Positions 1 to 12,318 of a stretch of DNA of 64,000 bases are shown piece by piece. Below the pieces are notes generated by a model. That model had not been told where the DNA came from, ran no database searches, and saw nothing but the letters and a program-made list of their open reading frames with translations. Source of the stretch: Trichuris trichiura (lineage: Eukaryota > Nematoda > Enoplea > Trichinellida > Trichuridae); NCBI GenBank assembly GCA_037903355.1, contig JBAJFE010000060.1, positions 62,001 through 126,000 on the forward strand. The letters run 5' to 3'. Position 1 is the first letter of the stretch. Each line of letters begins with the position of its first letter. Position numbers and translations under genes: made by a program.

Positions 1-899
1 GTGCTCGACATTTGTTGCGCGCTTTCATTGAGAAAATACATATCGACAACAAATTAGTTGATATTCACATTTAATGGGTTTTTCTTGTCACTGCTTTTAC
101 GCAGAATTACGACAGAGCTAATGAAAAGTGATCTGTTGCCAGAAAAACTTCACTGTTCTTCAAGTGCTAATTGCCAAAAACCAAACAAACGCTTCATTGA
201 TCGAACATTTTAACCGTACTATTCGTCAATTTTTGCATTTGCTGAGCAACGCTCTAATTGCTTATTCATTTTTAGCATTAAGTTCGGTTCGCCTAACAGG
301 AATGAATTATACAGTTTAAGCAAGCACCTTGGCGTGAAGTGGAAAAGAGTTAACAAACTTAACAAACTGTGACAGTCAATGTCCAGCTGCCGACCTACGC
401 GATCGTTCTTCCCATCTATCAATAAAGGACCACATAAAGTATGGTTCCTCCAACTTACAAGTAGCAGCGATCCCTTCCCATCGTCACTCGGAAGATATGG
501 TAAACAAAGCGGCATCATCAATTAGAGAAGCAATTTCCGTCAGCATGCGTCCCGTTGATAGCAATCTAACGAAATGTCACCATCCACCTTGCTTCTGCAA
601 CGTTCTTCATGCGCTGTTTTGCCAATTTACTTGAATCTTCTTGGTTCGCAAGTAAAAAAGTTCCAGTCAACTTTACGTCTGTCATGCACTTACAAACGAA
701 ACAGCGTGCTGATTAGTCTGTTGAAACGCTTGGAACAGAAAAACAACCTAAATGCCTTATTTTGCCATTTGTACTGATAATACTACTCCTTCTCATGTGC
801 TTTTGTCGCTGAAGTAACAAATATCCCTTGGAATTTTAAGTGTAAAGTTGCTGGTGACTGTTAATGCTCTTAGACGTTCAGAAGGATTTTCATTTAGAC
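1..899. other. Intergenic, no gene recognised
   Basis: I see only short open frames (up to 100 codons) on both strands, with no domain signature, no plausible chain of splice sites and no strong low-complexity tract. Frames of this length are expected by chance at this base composition. The stretch ends at the 8-bp target duplication of the hAT element that follows. Confidence 0.5.
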
Positions 900-1143
900 C
901 AGTGTTTCTCAGCGTGGGCCCTGGGGCCCCCCTGGGGGGCCCTGGGAGATTTTAGGGGAGCCCTGGAAGTCAGGGAGGCCCTGGAAGCCAGGAGGCCCTG
1001 GAGGATAATGCGGCAGGACATTGTCCCAATAAACGGTGGGCCCTTACAAGGATTAGGGGGGCCCTGACAAGGCTTAGGGAGGCTCTGGTGGGCTCTGACA
1101 AGGCCTAGGGGAGCCCTGGGGCAAAAAAGGTTGAGAAACTATG
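900..1143. mobile_element. Non-autonomous hAT element (MITE), 244 bp
   Basis: The left end reads CAGTGTTTCTCAGC and the reverse complement of the right end reads CATAGTTTCTCAACC, the CAG(T/G)G-TTCTCAACC type of terminus known from hAT transposons. A perfect 8-bp direct repeat, ATTTAGAC, flanks it at 892-899 and 1144-1151, and 8 bp is the hallmark duplication length of the hAT superfamily. The interior is unusually G-rich and made of degenerate repeats of a GGGGAGCCCTGG-like unit, so it differs sharply from the AT-rich surroundings. It has no transposase frame; a 67-codon frame over it (864-1067) is only the repeat read as protein. Seen: ends, duplication, composition. Inferred: moved by a hAT transposase encoded elsewhere. 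Confidence 0.88.
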
Positions 1144-4100
1144 ATTTAGACGAATAAAGCACACTGCCAACTTGTCAAGCTCGAGAACAATCCGCAGCAC
1201 TTGAAAAAATGTGGAAAGAATGCTTCGTTAGTTCAAAGTGATACTTTTTGTTGTCGTTTTCCTAACTTTCTTTACCAGTCTTCAGAGGTAACATTTCAAC
1301 AACAGCAAATATAGTTAGCCAGCAACGCTCAACAGTGTTTCAAAGGATAAAGTCATCACGACTGGAAGCCGCATCGTGCCAATCCGTTTCCATTGCTGAT
1401 GCAATGGTCACAGATGTCTTGCATAGACAAAAATAGCCATGAGGCCAAGCTATTGACGCTGGCAAAGCCACAGATCTGAAATGAAGTTCTGACCTGAAGG
1501 TCTTTTAAAAGCTGTATAGTACGTTAAAACATTCAGCGGTGCTGTAGAAAGCTGATGCCTATGATGCGCATAGGTCAGCCTGACATTTTTGAACACTGCC
1601 TATCTGCTTTTCTATTTATGAAGTTCCTTGAATATCCATTAATAATAGAGCTTTCCCAGTTGAAAAATCGAATTGTATTCGCTCTGTTTGCAAATATTGT
1701 TATAAATAAATTAAAGTTTCAAGTCAACTACTTAAATTGAGTACTTCCTAATGAGCGTTCGTTCGCTAATGCTTCAGTTTTCGCTCCCACGGACCATTTA
1801 ACTTCACTAGTCATTTTATTTGCAATTAAAAGAACTGCACATGTTTCACCACAGAGTGGATTGTTAATAGACGCCAGAACACAACGTTCAATTTACAGTT
1901 CGCATCTTTTAGCTCTTTTTAGCTTACTGAGAAAAAGTCGCATGTTCTCAAAAAAATACCTTTGTGATAACAGAGTCCGCTCCGTATGGCTCCAAATTTC
2001 TTGAATTCCTTCTCCATGAATTAAGAATTCCTATTTCCTATTTTATACAGTGATGCAGTGATCTGAAAGCGTTACATCACAATCCTCTAAGGTGAACCTG
2101 AATTCCTGTACTGCAAAGTTCAGAGCATCCAAGCTGCATGGGCCCATTGCAAACAGTAATTGAACATTAGTTCAGCTCCTGTTTCTGCAACTTTCTGGTA
2201 ACGGAAAAGATTTCGCGGCATAAGCTGCGAAGTTCAGTCGATGTTCACGTCAGTTATGTTGGAATGAATTATCTCCGCTCTTAAAAATTTGAAATGCTTA
2301 GTTTTCTCTAAACCCTGTCTCGCGCGCAGAAGCAACATCGGCCTCTTATGACCACGTTTAGGATAACATATCCACATTATATCCACCGATCAGAACCCAT
2401 CCATCCTGAAAGAGGTCGTACAGCCCTTAAGTTCATTCGTTCACCAGTGTTGCGTTTGCAGGAATGAAACCCTAAGTGGTCACAGCCCTGTAAGAGTAAA
2501 CTAAATTTCCCTGCAACACTGATGCCTTGGCTTGAAAGTAATCATTAGCTCTTGCTATTGCCAGCATCCCTGCGTCCAGCAAAATTTCCGTGACCAAGGA
2601 TACTTTCCTCACACAGTTTAATCTTACGTAGCAAGCAGCTTGCAAAACCAGATCCAGGCATTTCTGGGTGCGTCAGTCAGGCCAAGCAATTAAAAATTGC
2701 TCTGCCCGGAGCAGCGGTCAGGAATTGTCACGCCGTTTGCAAAACACTGTGGCCTTCTTTTTCTAGTAAATATGGTCACCAATGTCGCACGAATGTCACA
2801 TTGCTAAAGGTCAATAAGTAGACATTGCTCTATGTTCCCTTGTTAAAAATCTACCAAGAGACAGCTGCACATTGAATATTCAGTAAATAGCTCAGCAGCA
2901 AGTACGAGCAACGTTCGCTATCACGTCGTCGTTGACAGCGCAATGTAAACGACTCGAAGGCTCTGAGTCAAAGTGTCTGCGTCAGCACTTGCCGCCCATA
3001 TCCTGACGAACACGGGACAACGAAGCGTAGCCTAACTTGGGAACTCTCGTCAAGTCTGTGCCCTGGAACTCGCAGCTTAATGCCTGGTTCGATGGCTAGC
3101 TACCTATAAGACACTCTAAATCAGCGGCATGGATTAGAGCCGATAAGAATTTATTGACTTCATGCCGCTGATGTTAAGCCTCGGGAAATTCTGAAAGCTA
3201 CCGTATTTCTTATTGAAACTGCAGTAATAAAAGTGCCTTCATAGTCTAACATGCATACAGGCATGATATCGTCATCACAATGAACGCAAAAGATTCTATT
3301 TGTTAATTCAAGCTGTCGTTCATGTGTTTGTCTCACGCAAGTAGAAAAAATATCTACACTAATACATTCCTTCTTAAATAAAATAAACGGTTTAATAAAT
3401 TTGCGTGCAAAAGAAAAGATATGACAATGCTGGAGTCAAGATAACATTTTGACAGCCTTCATTACATCAGCAGGGCAAATTTTAAACTCACTGCGCACAA
3501 GAACAAGCTGTACATCAACGCACACTTCTGGATTGAATGACTAAATAAACTTTACGTTAAGCTGCCTGAAAATGCTAGTGAAATAGTTACTTTAGCTAGG
3601 CTACATGCTTATCATGCTAATGTGGCAGCCTATTTTTAGACCCAGCCCACGAGCGAAGATCATGATTATCCATCCCCCTGTGGATTGAAAAGTTCGGAAT
3701 GTTTCCACCGTCAGAAATAGAAGGAAATCTCAGTGATTAGTAACGATATGCTCACTGCGCTTGCAGTATATTTCTTCCATAGCAGTAAAATGTACTTGTA
3801 GATCATCGGCTCACTTAAGCAGAATAAACATAGTGACTTTCTAATTCATATACACTTTTATTACAACACAGCGAAAATGCTGACAATTTATACCCCCAGT
3901 ACTGAATTTAAATTCAAGCTCACGTGATCTAGTTGCTGCGCTACCGGAAAAGCAAACAACTTCTGCAGGTGACTGCGATTTAGCGTGCACGCAGATCCCG
4001 CGCCTAGATGCACAAGGGCCACCATATCCGAGACGTACTAGTCACGGGGTCACGGGTTTCATTTATTTGCCATCTTCCTGACAGAAAGAAGCGAGAAAAG

Positions 4101-4923
4101 TTCTAACGTGCCAACTGAGCACAGGCAAAAATGACTTTAAATTCGTCATCTTGTTCAACCGAGTTCTCACTTAATTGCAGCACTAGGAAAGCCACTATCG
4201 ACAGCAAACGTTGCTGAAAAAAGATAGAATTGAGCATCCAAAATTATACCGCCAGACAGCTTGTTTTTAGCATCCACTATCTGGTAGAGGTTGGATAAAT
4301 AAAAAGCAAGCGAGCGATTGGCTCTTACAAAATGCCTACTTTGCGAACAGTTAATGCAGCGATTCCCAAGAAAGACGATATCACTGCCAGGGTCAGGAGC
4401 GCATTAATACGTTTCCGGCTCGGATAGTCAGTGTCATTTATTTTCCTTACTTTTTTAAATGCAAGAACAGGAAAAAAATTAAATGTAAGGCTATAGACTG
4501 AAGAGATAGATTTTTAACTCACACTACTAAAAGCCAACAGCAGCAAGAAAAGATCCAATTGTAATACTTCAGTTGGCGATAAAACGCAGGCCGACGAAAT
4601 AAGATTCTATTGCAGGTAAATGGCCTTTAATTGGGTCATACTACGGCTGGTCTTCTAGTAGAAAAACGCTAGTAGTCATGTACAGTATGAAAAATTTGCA
4701 TACGCTTTTATGACTTCATCGCAAATTGCAGGGTCAACAAGAAACCTGACGGCATTCGAGCTTTATCAACCCTGTCACTAAGAAACTCCAGCTACATGCA
4801 ACATTGCAAAAAACTTAACGAATTGTAGCGCGCAGGAAAACCAGCTGATTTATTTTTCCATCATATAGACTAACGAAAGAATGTGTTCATGCTGACTTAC
4901 GTTTTAAAGTCAAGTAATACCGT
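1144..4923. other. Intergenic, no gene recognised
   Basis: Apart from one 61-codon frame (1555-1740) there is almost no open frame in this 3.8 kb, and no conserved domain or repeat family. The only structure noted is a 12-bp perfect inverted repeat (ATCAGCGGCATG and its complement) around 3121-3171, short enough to be chance. It forms the 3' flank of the minus-strand ZP gene and holds that gene's probable poly(A) signal. Confidence 0.5.
4849..4854 (-). promoter_or_regulatory. Probable poly(A) signal of the ZP gene
   Basis: AATAAA on the minus strand (TTTATT on plus), about 70 nt past the stop codon of the ZP-domain gene. Placement is typical; cleavage site not determined. Confidence 0.45.
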
Positions 4924-7512
4924 TTAGCAGCTGAACGCTTGTAAAGGACAATGTCGGAACAATGAGTAACCAACGAGAATAAGCAATGTGAGCGTAAGGA
5001 CGGACATCCCAGTTAGAAAAACTGTAAAAGTAAGAGGCATCATACATACTGTCTGTTTTTTCCTTTGAGAAGTGTATTCTTCTGCCGAGATCATTTCCGT
5101 TTCGGCTGAACTTCTGCTCAAACCTGCGAATCCAAACACATTAAACATTTGTTCATAGAACAAGAAGTAACCGCTTACCGCGCACTATATTATCACGTTG
5201 CAAATCTAAATCCAGCACTAGAATAGGCGACGCCATTATGTCAATATCAGTTGACTTGGAATTAGGAATCGCGTTGACAGTAGAATTAGTGGTCAGTCTC
5301 GACAGATCTCTTTTATTCCGTGGATTGGAAGGGAAACTGCAAATTGGTTTCTAAAATTTCTTACCTTCTTTACTGATCAACATAGTGAGAAACCTTCCCT
5401 ACAGGACAAACGTGGCTGGGTTGTTCTCGCTTTATGAGTAAGCGAATTTGACAGGTAAAGTACACGTGCGGTTTGTCGGCGAATTTAAAAATTTGCGATT
5501 CAACGCCAGCTTCCATATCACCCAAGTAGCTCAGGTCAGTCAGTATGAAGTTATCTTTCGAGCAGCTGAAAACACACGAATGAACAAATATCAGCACTAA
5601 AGACCTTCCGTTTTGCTTGCCCGTTTTCGTCAATAATGGTAAAAAGTTCACCTTCGCCGTCGTCGGCTGTACAACTGTGTACTAGCATACAATACATATC
5701 TATGGAACTAAATCATTGCGTTTGAAAGCTTGCAAATGCAATTCTACCTGACATTGGGTATGAGCACAGCCATCGGTGGTAAATTTGGTCTCCAACATGT
5801 CCATGACTGACAGTTTCTGATCTTCCATTTTGTGTCACTTGGTAGGTGCACGTAGGGAGAGACGGGTTAGAGTCCACGTTCGTAGTCGGTAAACTACTGA
5901 ACATGAAGGATGCTGAATCGATTGCAAAAAACACCGTAATTAGATAAACAGTTAAAAAATGGGTTCCTTGCAACTGGCAAATAACGTTTGATTTCTACCT
6001 TGGCAAAGGGAGATTATAAACCCTTTTATAAGGCAAACCTATTCCATCTTGCTTTTCACTAATGAACGAACTAGCAACGTACTGGTGAGTTAATTCGGTG
6101 GTTACCGGATTGACCTTTAAGTCACTATCAAAAACAGACACGAAGTTAGCTATAGAATTATGTGCGAATGTAAATAACGATAATTCCTTTTATGTCTGCA
6201 TAAACGCTTTTAATATGAGCAGTTGGATTTATCGGAAAGTGTTCGCCAAGCTGCGCACTGTGGCGGTTGAATGAAACTAGACGACGAGATCGATTCACAT
6301 TTTGAAAACTTACTTGTTAATGCACAGTCACTTATTACCGTTTACGTACGCTTTAAGCAACCGATTACTGAAACTTTTACGTCCGCTACGAATTAACACA
6401 TCGACCGGTGAATTCGGTGGAAGTAATTACGCCGTAAATGAGAGCATCGTAGACCATATTCTTACTAATTAATACAAAGATTCACAGTTACGCGTCCTCA
6501 CTCGAATTCGCTGACTAAGGAACAAGAACTAGCCTGGAAACTTTGAATTAAAAGAAAAACTTCTCAGCAGAACAGTTCTATTTCAACCACACACGAAGTT
6601 CTGCGTACCCATTACAAGAAGTGGCCTTTTTAGTCTAAAGAAAAGGTATGTTGTTATTGCAGTTTAAAGCCAAATTCGTTTTTGCTAATCTACTAAATTT
6701 ACGAGCAAAATCTGCGCGTTCTCCCTGCCAAAATAGCTATACGCGCACTACAGGTGTGTGCTGAATTACTGCTTCTTTGTAGCAGCAAGTAACGGCACAC
6801 CGTGTGCTGAGAATGCAGAATAGAAAATAATAGTGCACAATCCCAAAGTAAAGCCATCACGTCGTCAATTCTCAAAATATAGTACTAATCAAGGAGGCAA
6901 CTAAGGCTGTGACGTCGATTTGAAGAACTGCAGTCAAAGAACAAAAAGCGCTTACAAAAAGTAAAAAAGAACGCAATATGTGTACACGAGGAATTGCTAA
7001 AATGTTCAACAAGCTCTACTGGTCAGGAGGACTACTTTTCCAGACAGGACGGTACATTCAAACATGCGGCATTGTAGTAAGCTGGAAGAAGCGCATTGTT
7101 CTTACGAACGCGTGAAGTTTCACAGTCTTCCGCGAATAAACTGCTTGCCCCTGTTAAAGGAGACTGAAAACGCAACTGAGTTTGCTCCATCTTTAGCGTC
7201 GGAGTTCACTCTGATGACAGGATGAAGTCTACCCTTCAGCTCAGCTGAATACAGACGACTAAATGAGAACAGGCTGTTTTCTTTAAAACATCAAGACGAC
7301 ATTGTGTTCCAACATTCTGGCAACGTTAACACCTGCAGGCACTGTACGTTGTTCGTAAAACATTCCCACCTGACGTCCATGTTCTGAGTCATGATTAGAT
7401 CTTCTTCGACATAAGAACACTGAACATTAAAGGCGCGATCCAGGGAGGTAATAAATGCGTGGTGGAAACTGATGACCAAGGTGGTTGAAACGCTCAAACC
7501 TTTTGGATTCGC
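4924..7512 (-). CDS. Cuticlin-like ZP-domain membrane protein (3' part, 5' exons not found)
   Basis: Six exons join in phase: 7512-7370, 5896-5748, 5681-5621, 5565-5403, 5350-5179 and 5123-4924, giving 295 aa plus stop. The first exon carries NPKGLSVSTTLVISFH followed by FIT..DRAFNVQC, the end of the ZP-N half and linker of nematode cuticlins. Next come VGDQIYHRWLC, VHSC, IIDENGC, FKFADKPHVYFTCQI and CP-KPIC, the ordered cysteine landmarks of ZP-C. A furin-type site RNKR at partial residues 183-186 and a C-terminal hydrophobic segment (about 258-285) follow, as in cuticlins, which are cleaved from the membrane and polymerise in cuticle or apical matrix. Introns of 52-66 bp separate the last five exons. 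The intron at 5620-5566 starts with GC (gcaagc), a GC-AG intron; its frame match is exact. The ZP-N half and signal peptide must lie upstream (above 7512 on plus). A weak candidate is the minus frame 9059-8778, with SIFARTQYAGGKLC, but I could not connect it. Family confident, exact paralogue unknown. Confidence 0.9.
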
Positions 7513-10500
7513 CTAAAGTACAATAGCGTCAAAAACTTTTTTTAAACAATCAAATGCATGTGGATTTTCAAAGGAAGACGTTCTCTACCCTGCACATGGC
7601 TAACTGTCAACCAGTTCAGCGCTTTATAGATTGCAGAGTGCCAGCAAATTTCTATATTGCAAAATTGTGCACATATATTGCTATGAAGGAGCTTTGCAAT
7701 TGGAGTTTGATTTCACGTCACTAAACTTTTTCTATGAAGTGCTCTTTCTATTGAGAAGAAACCATTGGAAAAACGCCTACAGCCTTTGGAAGCAGCATGA
7801 AAAGCAGTATGCTAAAACTATGTACGATGAGGTTGTGCTGGACTTCCTTAAGCCGCTAGTTCGGTAGCTATTGTTCAGGAATGAAAGTATCACTTGTTTC
7901 TGAAAACTGCCTTCCTTTAAGAATGCCGACGACCACACGATCAACTACAATACCACGTCTAAACACAAAACTGCCTACTCTAGCGCTAATTCCGGTGCTA
8001 AATCAAAATTGAACAATTCCGGCTTGTAAAAATTAAACGCGCGCTCATTGCTTACAAGCATCAGATCACTTTGTACACTAAAGAAAGACGATTGCATCCG
8101 TGTTTGTGCGCTTTCCAAAGACGTTTAAGCGTCCACAGGTTCGAAAAGCAGTTCAGCTGTAGTTGTGAAAGACTAAAGCTGTTGACGGGTGAAAAGAATT
8201 GCAACTAGGTGACAAGTGGTTCCAGTCAAGCAAGCATTGTTTGTTCATTCCGCGTGCAGCACGCAATAGAAACGATAGTTCAGACCACGAGAAGGGTGTA
8301 TAACCCCGAACAAACGTTTTGAGAGCTCTTGCGCATGGTGAGTTAGATCTGCTCCTATTAACTAGCTCATTCTATATTCCAAAAGCTATATTTACCTTCC
8401 GCCCTTCCCTAGCGTCCATTTCAAGCACGATTGGGTCAACGTTCGAATAAGAAAGGAACGAAATCGCAGCAAGCGTTTGCTTCCTTAGAGCAAATCAGCT
8501 TATCCGTTCAATGAATTAACAGACCACTGGTCATGCTCATCGGTTCAGCAAAAGAGTCCAACAATAGCGTTCTACTGCCAGACTGGTACAGCGGACGCAG
8601 TGAAAAAAATTTTTCTCTGACCCACCGTTGAACGAACGTGCTTCAACTCCATGCGCTAGGATTAAGTTTTACCTTTTCTTGGTCTGCAGTTGTTTTTCTC
8701 TCTTAACGCTTTTGACAGGTATTCTCCTATTGCGCCAGCATTGCAATAATTGATTCAGAACTATTGCAACTGCTGTTCTAAACACACGTTTTGCCTTCAC
8801 CAGACTTAAGTGGCGGAATTATCCACTGCCTAAGAGTATTATAACTTAACGTGTCGTCTTCCTTCCTCAATTTCATATCCAGCATTACGTCACTGCAACC
8901 TTTCAGTGCACGAGTCATCAGCAGGCGCAGTAACAACATCTTTAAAACGCCTATCGCGTTATCATGTACAGATAGCCGAATCATGCAGAGTTTCCCACCG
9001 GCATACTGCGTTCGAGCAAAAATGGACTCATGCTGGAAGGAAAACGTTCCTGATTTCATAAACGACGCATAAACTAACTCGCGTTAAGTGAACATACGAT
9101 TACGTAAGAACCGATTGTATCCAAATAAAGAGAGTATCCCAAAGGCCACTTTGCGAAGTAACCAGTCTGTTCAATACACTTGATATCTTGCGTTTTGTTC
9201 ATGCACAGCACAGCCACTGGTTTTCATATTCTTATTGTTGTGTGACTGCGGACACACTGTTTATCAATTTCGTAACACATATCATTTTATACAACAAATA
9301 TGAATACATAAATAATGGGCATTTTAATTTTTGCGTCAACTGCTTTACAAAAAGACGGAAAAACTTCACCTTGAAGAAACAGTTCGTTCCCTTTGAAAAC
9401 GATTTGGGAGCGTTTATTAAATTATGACCGTTTATTTTTCAAGCATGCGGCGAAGCGCACAGGAGATTACTGCTCCAGTGACCAGCGATTGGACAACCTC
9501 TGAAGTCTAAATAAACTGATTTAATTGAAATGATGACAGTTTAACCTATATGGGGTTTCGTTGTACTAAACAGTCTTTTGTTCATTGGGAATAAACCACT
9601 TCTTCATGATGAAGACTATTTCAACGCATTTAAACTTACCATTCTCTGTCTTCGCATTCCACATTTACTGAACGCCATTTGCATCACTATGATCGTGTCC
9701 TTACTATTTGCATAGTCGTTGTGGCAGTCACTGGAACTGTAGTGGCCACGAACATACACGTGGCCAGAGAATGGTTTCAACGTCTGGAAACTTATCTGTA
9801 TGCTGTGCGGTTGACAATCAACCGCTGGTTCACCTTAAACATGAAGCTTTTACTTAGGCACCACGCAGGAAAAAATTTACCAAGTAAACCATTGATCGTC
9901 GAGGCCTTCGTAACAACTGCTAGAGCGACCAGCTAAATTAAATGATACCATTACACCAGTTTAAACAACAGTAAAGTTCTGGTGGGCGCTTAAACATAAA
10001 GCATATTGACAGCGCTCAAAAATGCACGTTTAGAACTGTGCTTATAAGTATTTCTGCAGAAACAAGTAGCCTCTTAAAAAATTATGTGACTTGGTAAAAT
10101 AAACAAAAGCAGGTCCGTGAGTCTGTTGCAAACCGGCAATATTGTCAAGTGCGATTCTTCATATGAGACAAGCTCACCACATGTGAACCATATGCACCGA
10201 ACAGACTGACAAAACTAAGTGGGGTCAATTTTACGAAATAGCTTTGTTACAAATAATTGGCGCCCCATACTCAATGTCTAACGTTCGAAAGAAAGCCAAA
10301 ACTGACTACCTTATTTCACCTGTTTCCTAAGGAACAAAAATTTTGCACGCGCTAAAGTATAAACAAAGGCAAAACCCCATTCAATAAAGTGAGAGAATTT
10401 CGGATAAGAGCGAGTTGCAAATGTTTACGCCAGACCAACACCTTGAATTCACCATGAACTTCGACCGACTAAGAAAGCTTTTTGCCTTTTGCCACGTCCT

Positions 10501-11934
10501 TCACAAGTTGTGGAGGCCCATTTTAGCCTGAATTTAAATGAAAAAACTTACTAATAATAGACAAGACCGGATGTACTTTTCCACTATCACGCCTGAGAAC
10601 ATGGCAGCGTTTCTAACAGCGACCGACACTATGTTAATATTGCAACAGCAGCGACTGTTTGACGACGCAAGTGTCCACTACCACTACTTGACCACGACAA
10701 ATGTCTGTTGATTGTTTGGTGACCTCTGCGTCAGAGGACAATTGATGCTCTCAGAGGTAAAGGCGCAAAGGAAGAAACCACTTGCTCAATTGAATCAGGT
10801 CACAATCAGGAAGAACATAACACCGAATGACATAAGGTGAGACTCGTTGAACTGTTTACAACTTAACATAAAATAGGTTATTAACGACTGTTCAGTTTCC
10901 TTACCAAAGATGGAGCGTAAAAGCCACAAAAAAGCAGATAGTGAAACAGTGGAGTATAGTATCCCGCTGACGAAAGGGCAATTTGTTCTAACAGTCACTC
11001 ATGGATTCTCGTAACGTCCGCTACAAAATGAAGCATTCACGTTAAGACTTCATTCTAAAATATTTAGCCTTCATAGGGTATAATAAATTTTGTGAACGGA
11101 GCTACACTGCCACAAAGTTCCTACTGAAGAAACACTAAATTAACCTCCGCTCACGAAACAAGATCGATCATTTCTGAGCAGAAAAATTCGATACGATTTT
11201 CAGCATAGTAGCTTTTATCCTTACAACTTTGAAATTCCATAGTCGCTTCGGTCATGCCCCGTTACCATTAAAAAACTGACATTTTTACGATCCCGCTACC
11301 GTACGGTTAATTGAGCATGCAAAAAGCCTGAACGACAATTTTAAGTTTAATTATAGTTTCATTAAGCTGCATCGGAAAAGCCAACAAATAGAACAGAGTA
11401 TAAACCGCTTAACCTTTTAACTCAGATTTATCTCAGCAGCGGGAGACTTTGAGTTTGCTCGTCATTTCCTTTATTGAAGAAACAGAACTCCATCGAAACA
11501 CGAACTGAAAGTTGCCAGCAATTACAGAGACTATGGGTACGTAAGTGGATCCTGTGAAACTTAAAACATTGAAACTTTCTTAAGGCAGTGCAGTCAGTCA
11601 TGAAATGTTAGCACGAAAGGTGCTAACGTAGAATGGTTCATTCTCTGATCACCTCTTGCTTTTTTGCACATAGGCAGCGGAAAAGCACAAAGGTTCTTAG
11701 CTGCAGGGACGTTTCTGCAAAACATAACTTTAACTAAGGCATAGCTTTTCGTAATGATGCCTTGCTACTTTCACGTAGGCGCCCCTTTCAGCTAAGATAA
11801 TATTAACGCTTCAACAGGAAACGATGTCCACAGTACAGTAGTTGCCGCACACTGACGTGCTTAGCTTGTTCAAACATGCCTCAGCTGCACCGCGCTCACG
11901 CCAGCTTTATTCTGGACCAACACTGATTTAACTA
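7513..11934. other. Upstream of the ZP gene; no gene recognised
   Basis: Missing 5' exons of the ZP gene probably lie here on the minus strand, but none could be placed with matching splice phase. Open frames are at most 93 codons. The plus frame 9679-9936 starts with a hydrophobic stretch but shows no family motif or splice context. No repeats or hairpins of note were seen. Confidence 0.4.
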
Positions 11935-11990
11935 ACTAAAGTCCCGTTCTTGAACACGGGGTGTTTCTTAACGGGGCAACGGATTTTCAT

Positions 11991-12304
11991 CTCTACTTCA
12001 TACGGTATGTATTCTTGCCCGTTGATGCAGTCTGGAATTAAACCGAAGCAAATGCCCTACCAACGGATGGATGAGCAATTATTAAGGAAAAATACAGAAC
12101 AAGTACTTAAACAGTTCGGAGCTTTCGGGACTAACCTTGTCCCGTCGTCAGCGATGGTGGTAATGGTCTGAACTGTTTAAGTGTTTAAGTACTTGTTCTG
12201 TATTTTTCCTTAATAATTGCTCATCCATCCGTTGGTAGGGCATTTGCTTCGGTTTAATTTCAGAACCCATCAACGGGCAAGAATACATACCGTATGAAGT
12301 AGAG
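11991..12304. repeat. Inverted repeat, arms of 126 and 134 bp
   Basis: Arms 11991-12116 and 12171-12304 would fold into a long, almost perfect hairpin with a 54-nt loop. If transcribed it would make double-stranded RNA. The high similarity of the arms implies a recent origin. Confidence 0.9.
12121..12153 (-). ncRNA. Hammerhead-like core motif, copy 1
   Basis: On the minus strand: CGCTGACGA, a 6-bp stem CGGGAC/GTCCCG with a 7-nt loop, then AAAGC. It matches the order of the hammerhead conserved core (CUGANGA, stem II, GAAA). Stems I and III are not evident, so catalytic activity is not supported by what I can see. See copies at 17114 and 19930. Confidence 0.4.
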
Positions 12305-12318
12305 ACTAAAGTCCCGTT

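Larger units (their letters stand above)
11949..12304 (-). mobile_element. Fold-back insertion with hammerhead-like motif, 14-bp flanking repeats
   Basis: A perfect 14-bp direct repeat, ACTAAAGTCCCGTT, stands at 11935-11948 and 12305-12318 and looks like a target-site duplication. Between them lies a large inverted repeat: left arm 11991-12116, right arm 12171-12304, nearly identical when reverse-complemented, except for a short internal duplication of GTTTAAGT type and a few substitutions near the middle. The right arm abuts the flanking repeat exactly; on the left 42 bp separate them. The 54-bp loop (12117-12170) holds the minus-strand CTGACGA-hairpin-AAAGC motif. Two short frames (11950-12171 plus, 12148-12363 minus) share a peptide only because they read the two arms. 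No known protein domain. Family unknown; a Penelope-like or retrozyme-type origin is inference. Confidence 0.75.

Noticed and set aside
864..1067. Gly/Pro/Leu-rich 67-codon frame
   Set aside because: It is the G-rich interior of the hAT element read as protein.
3121..3171. 12-bp perfect inverted repeat with a ~30-nt loop
   Set aside because: Short enough to be expected by chance in a window this size; no flanking duplication.
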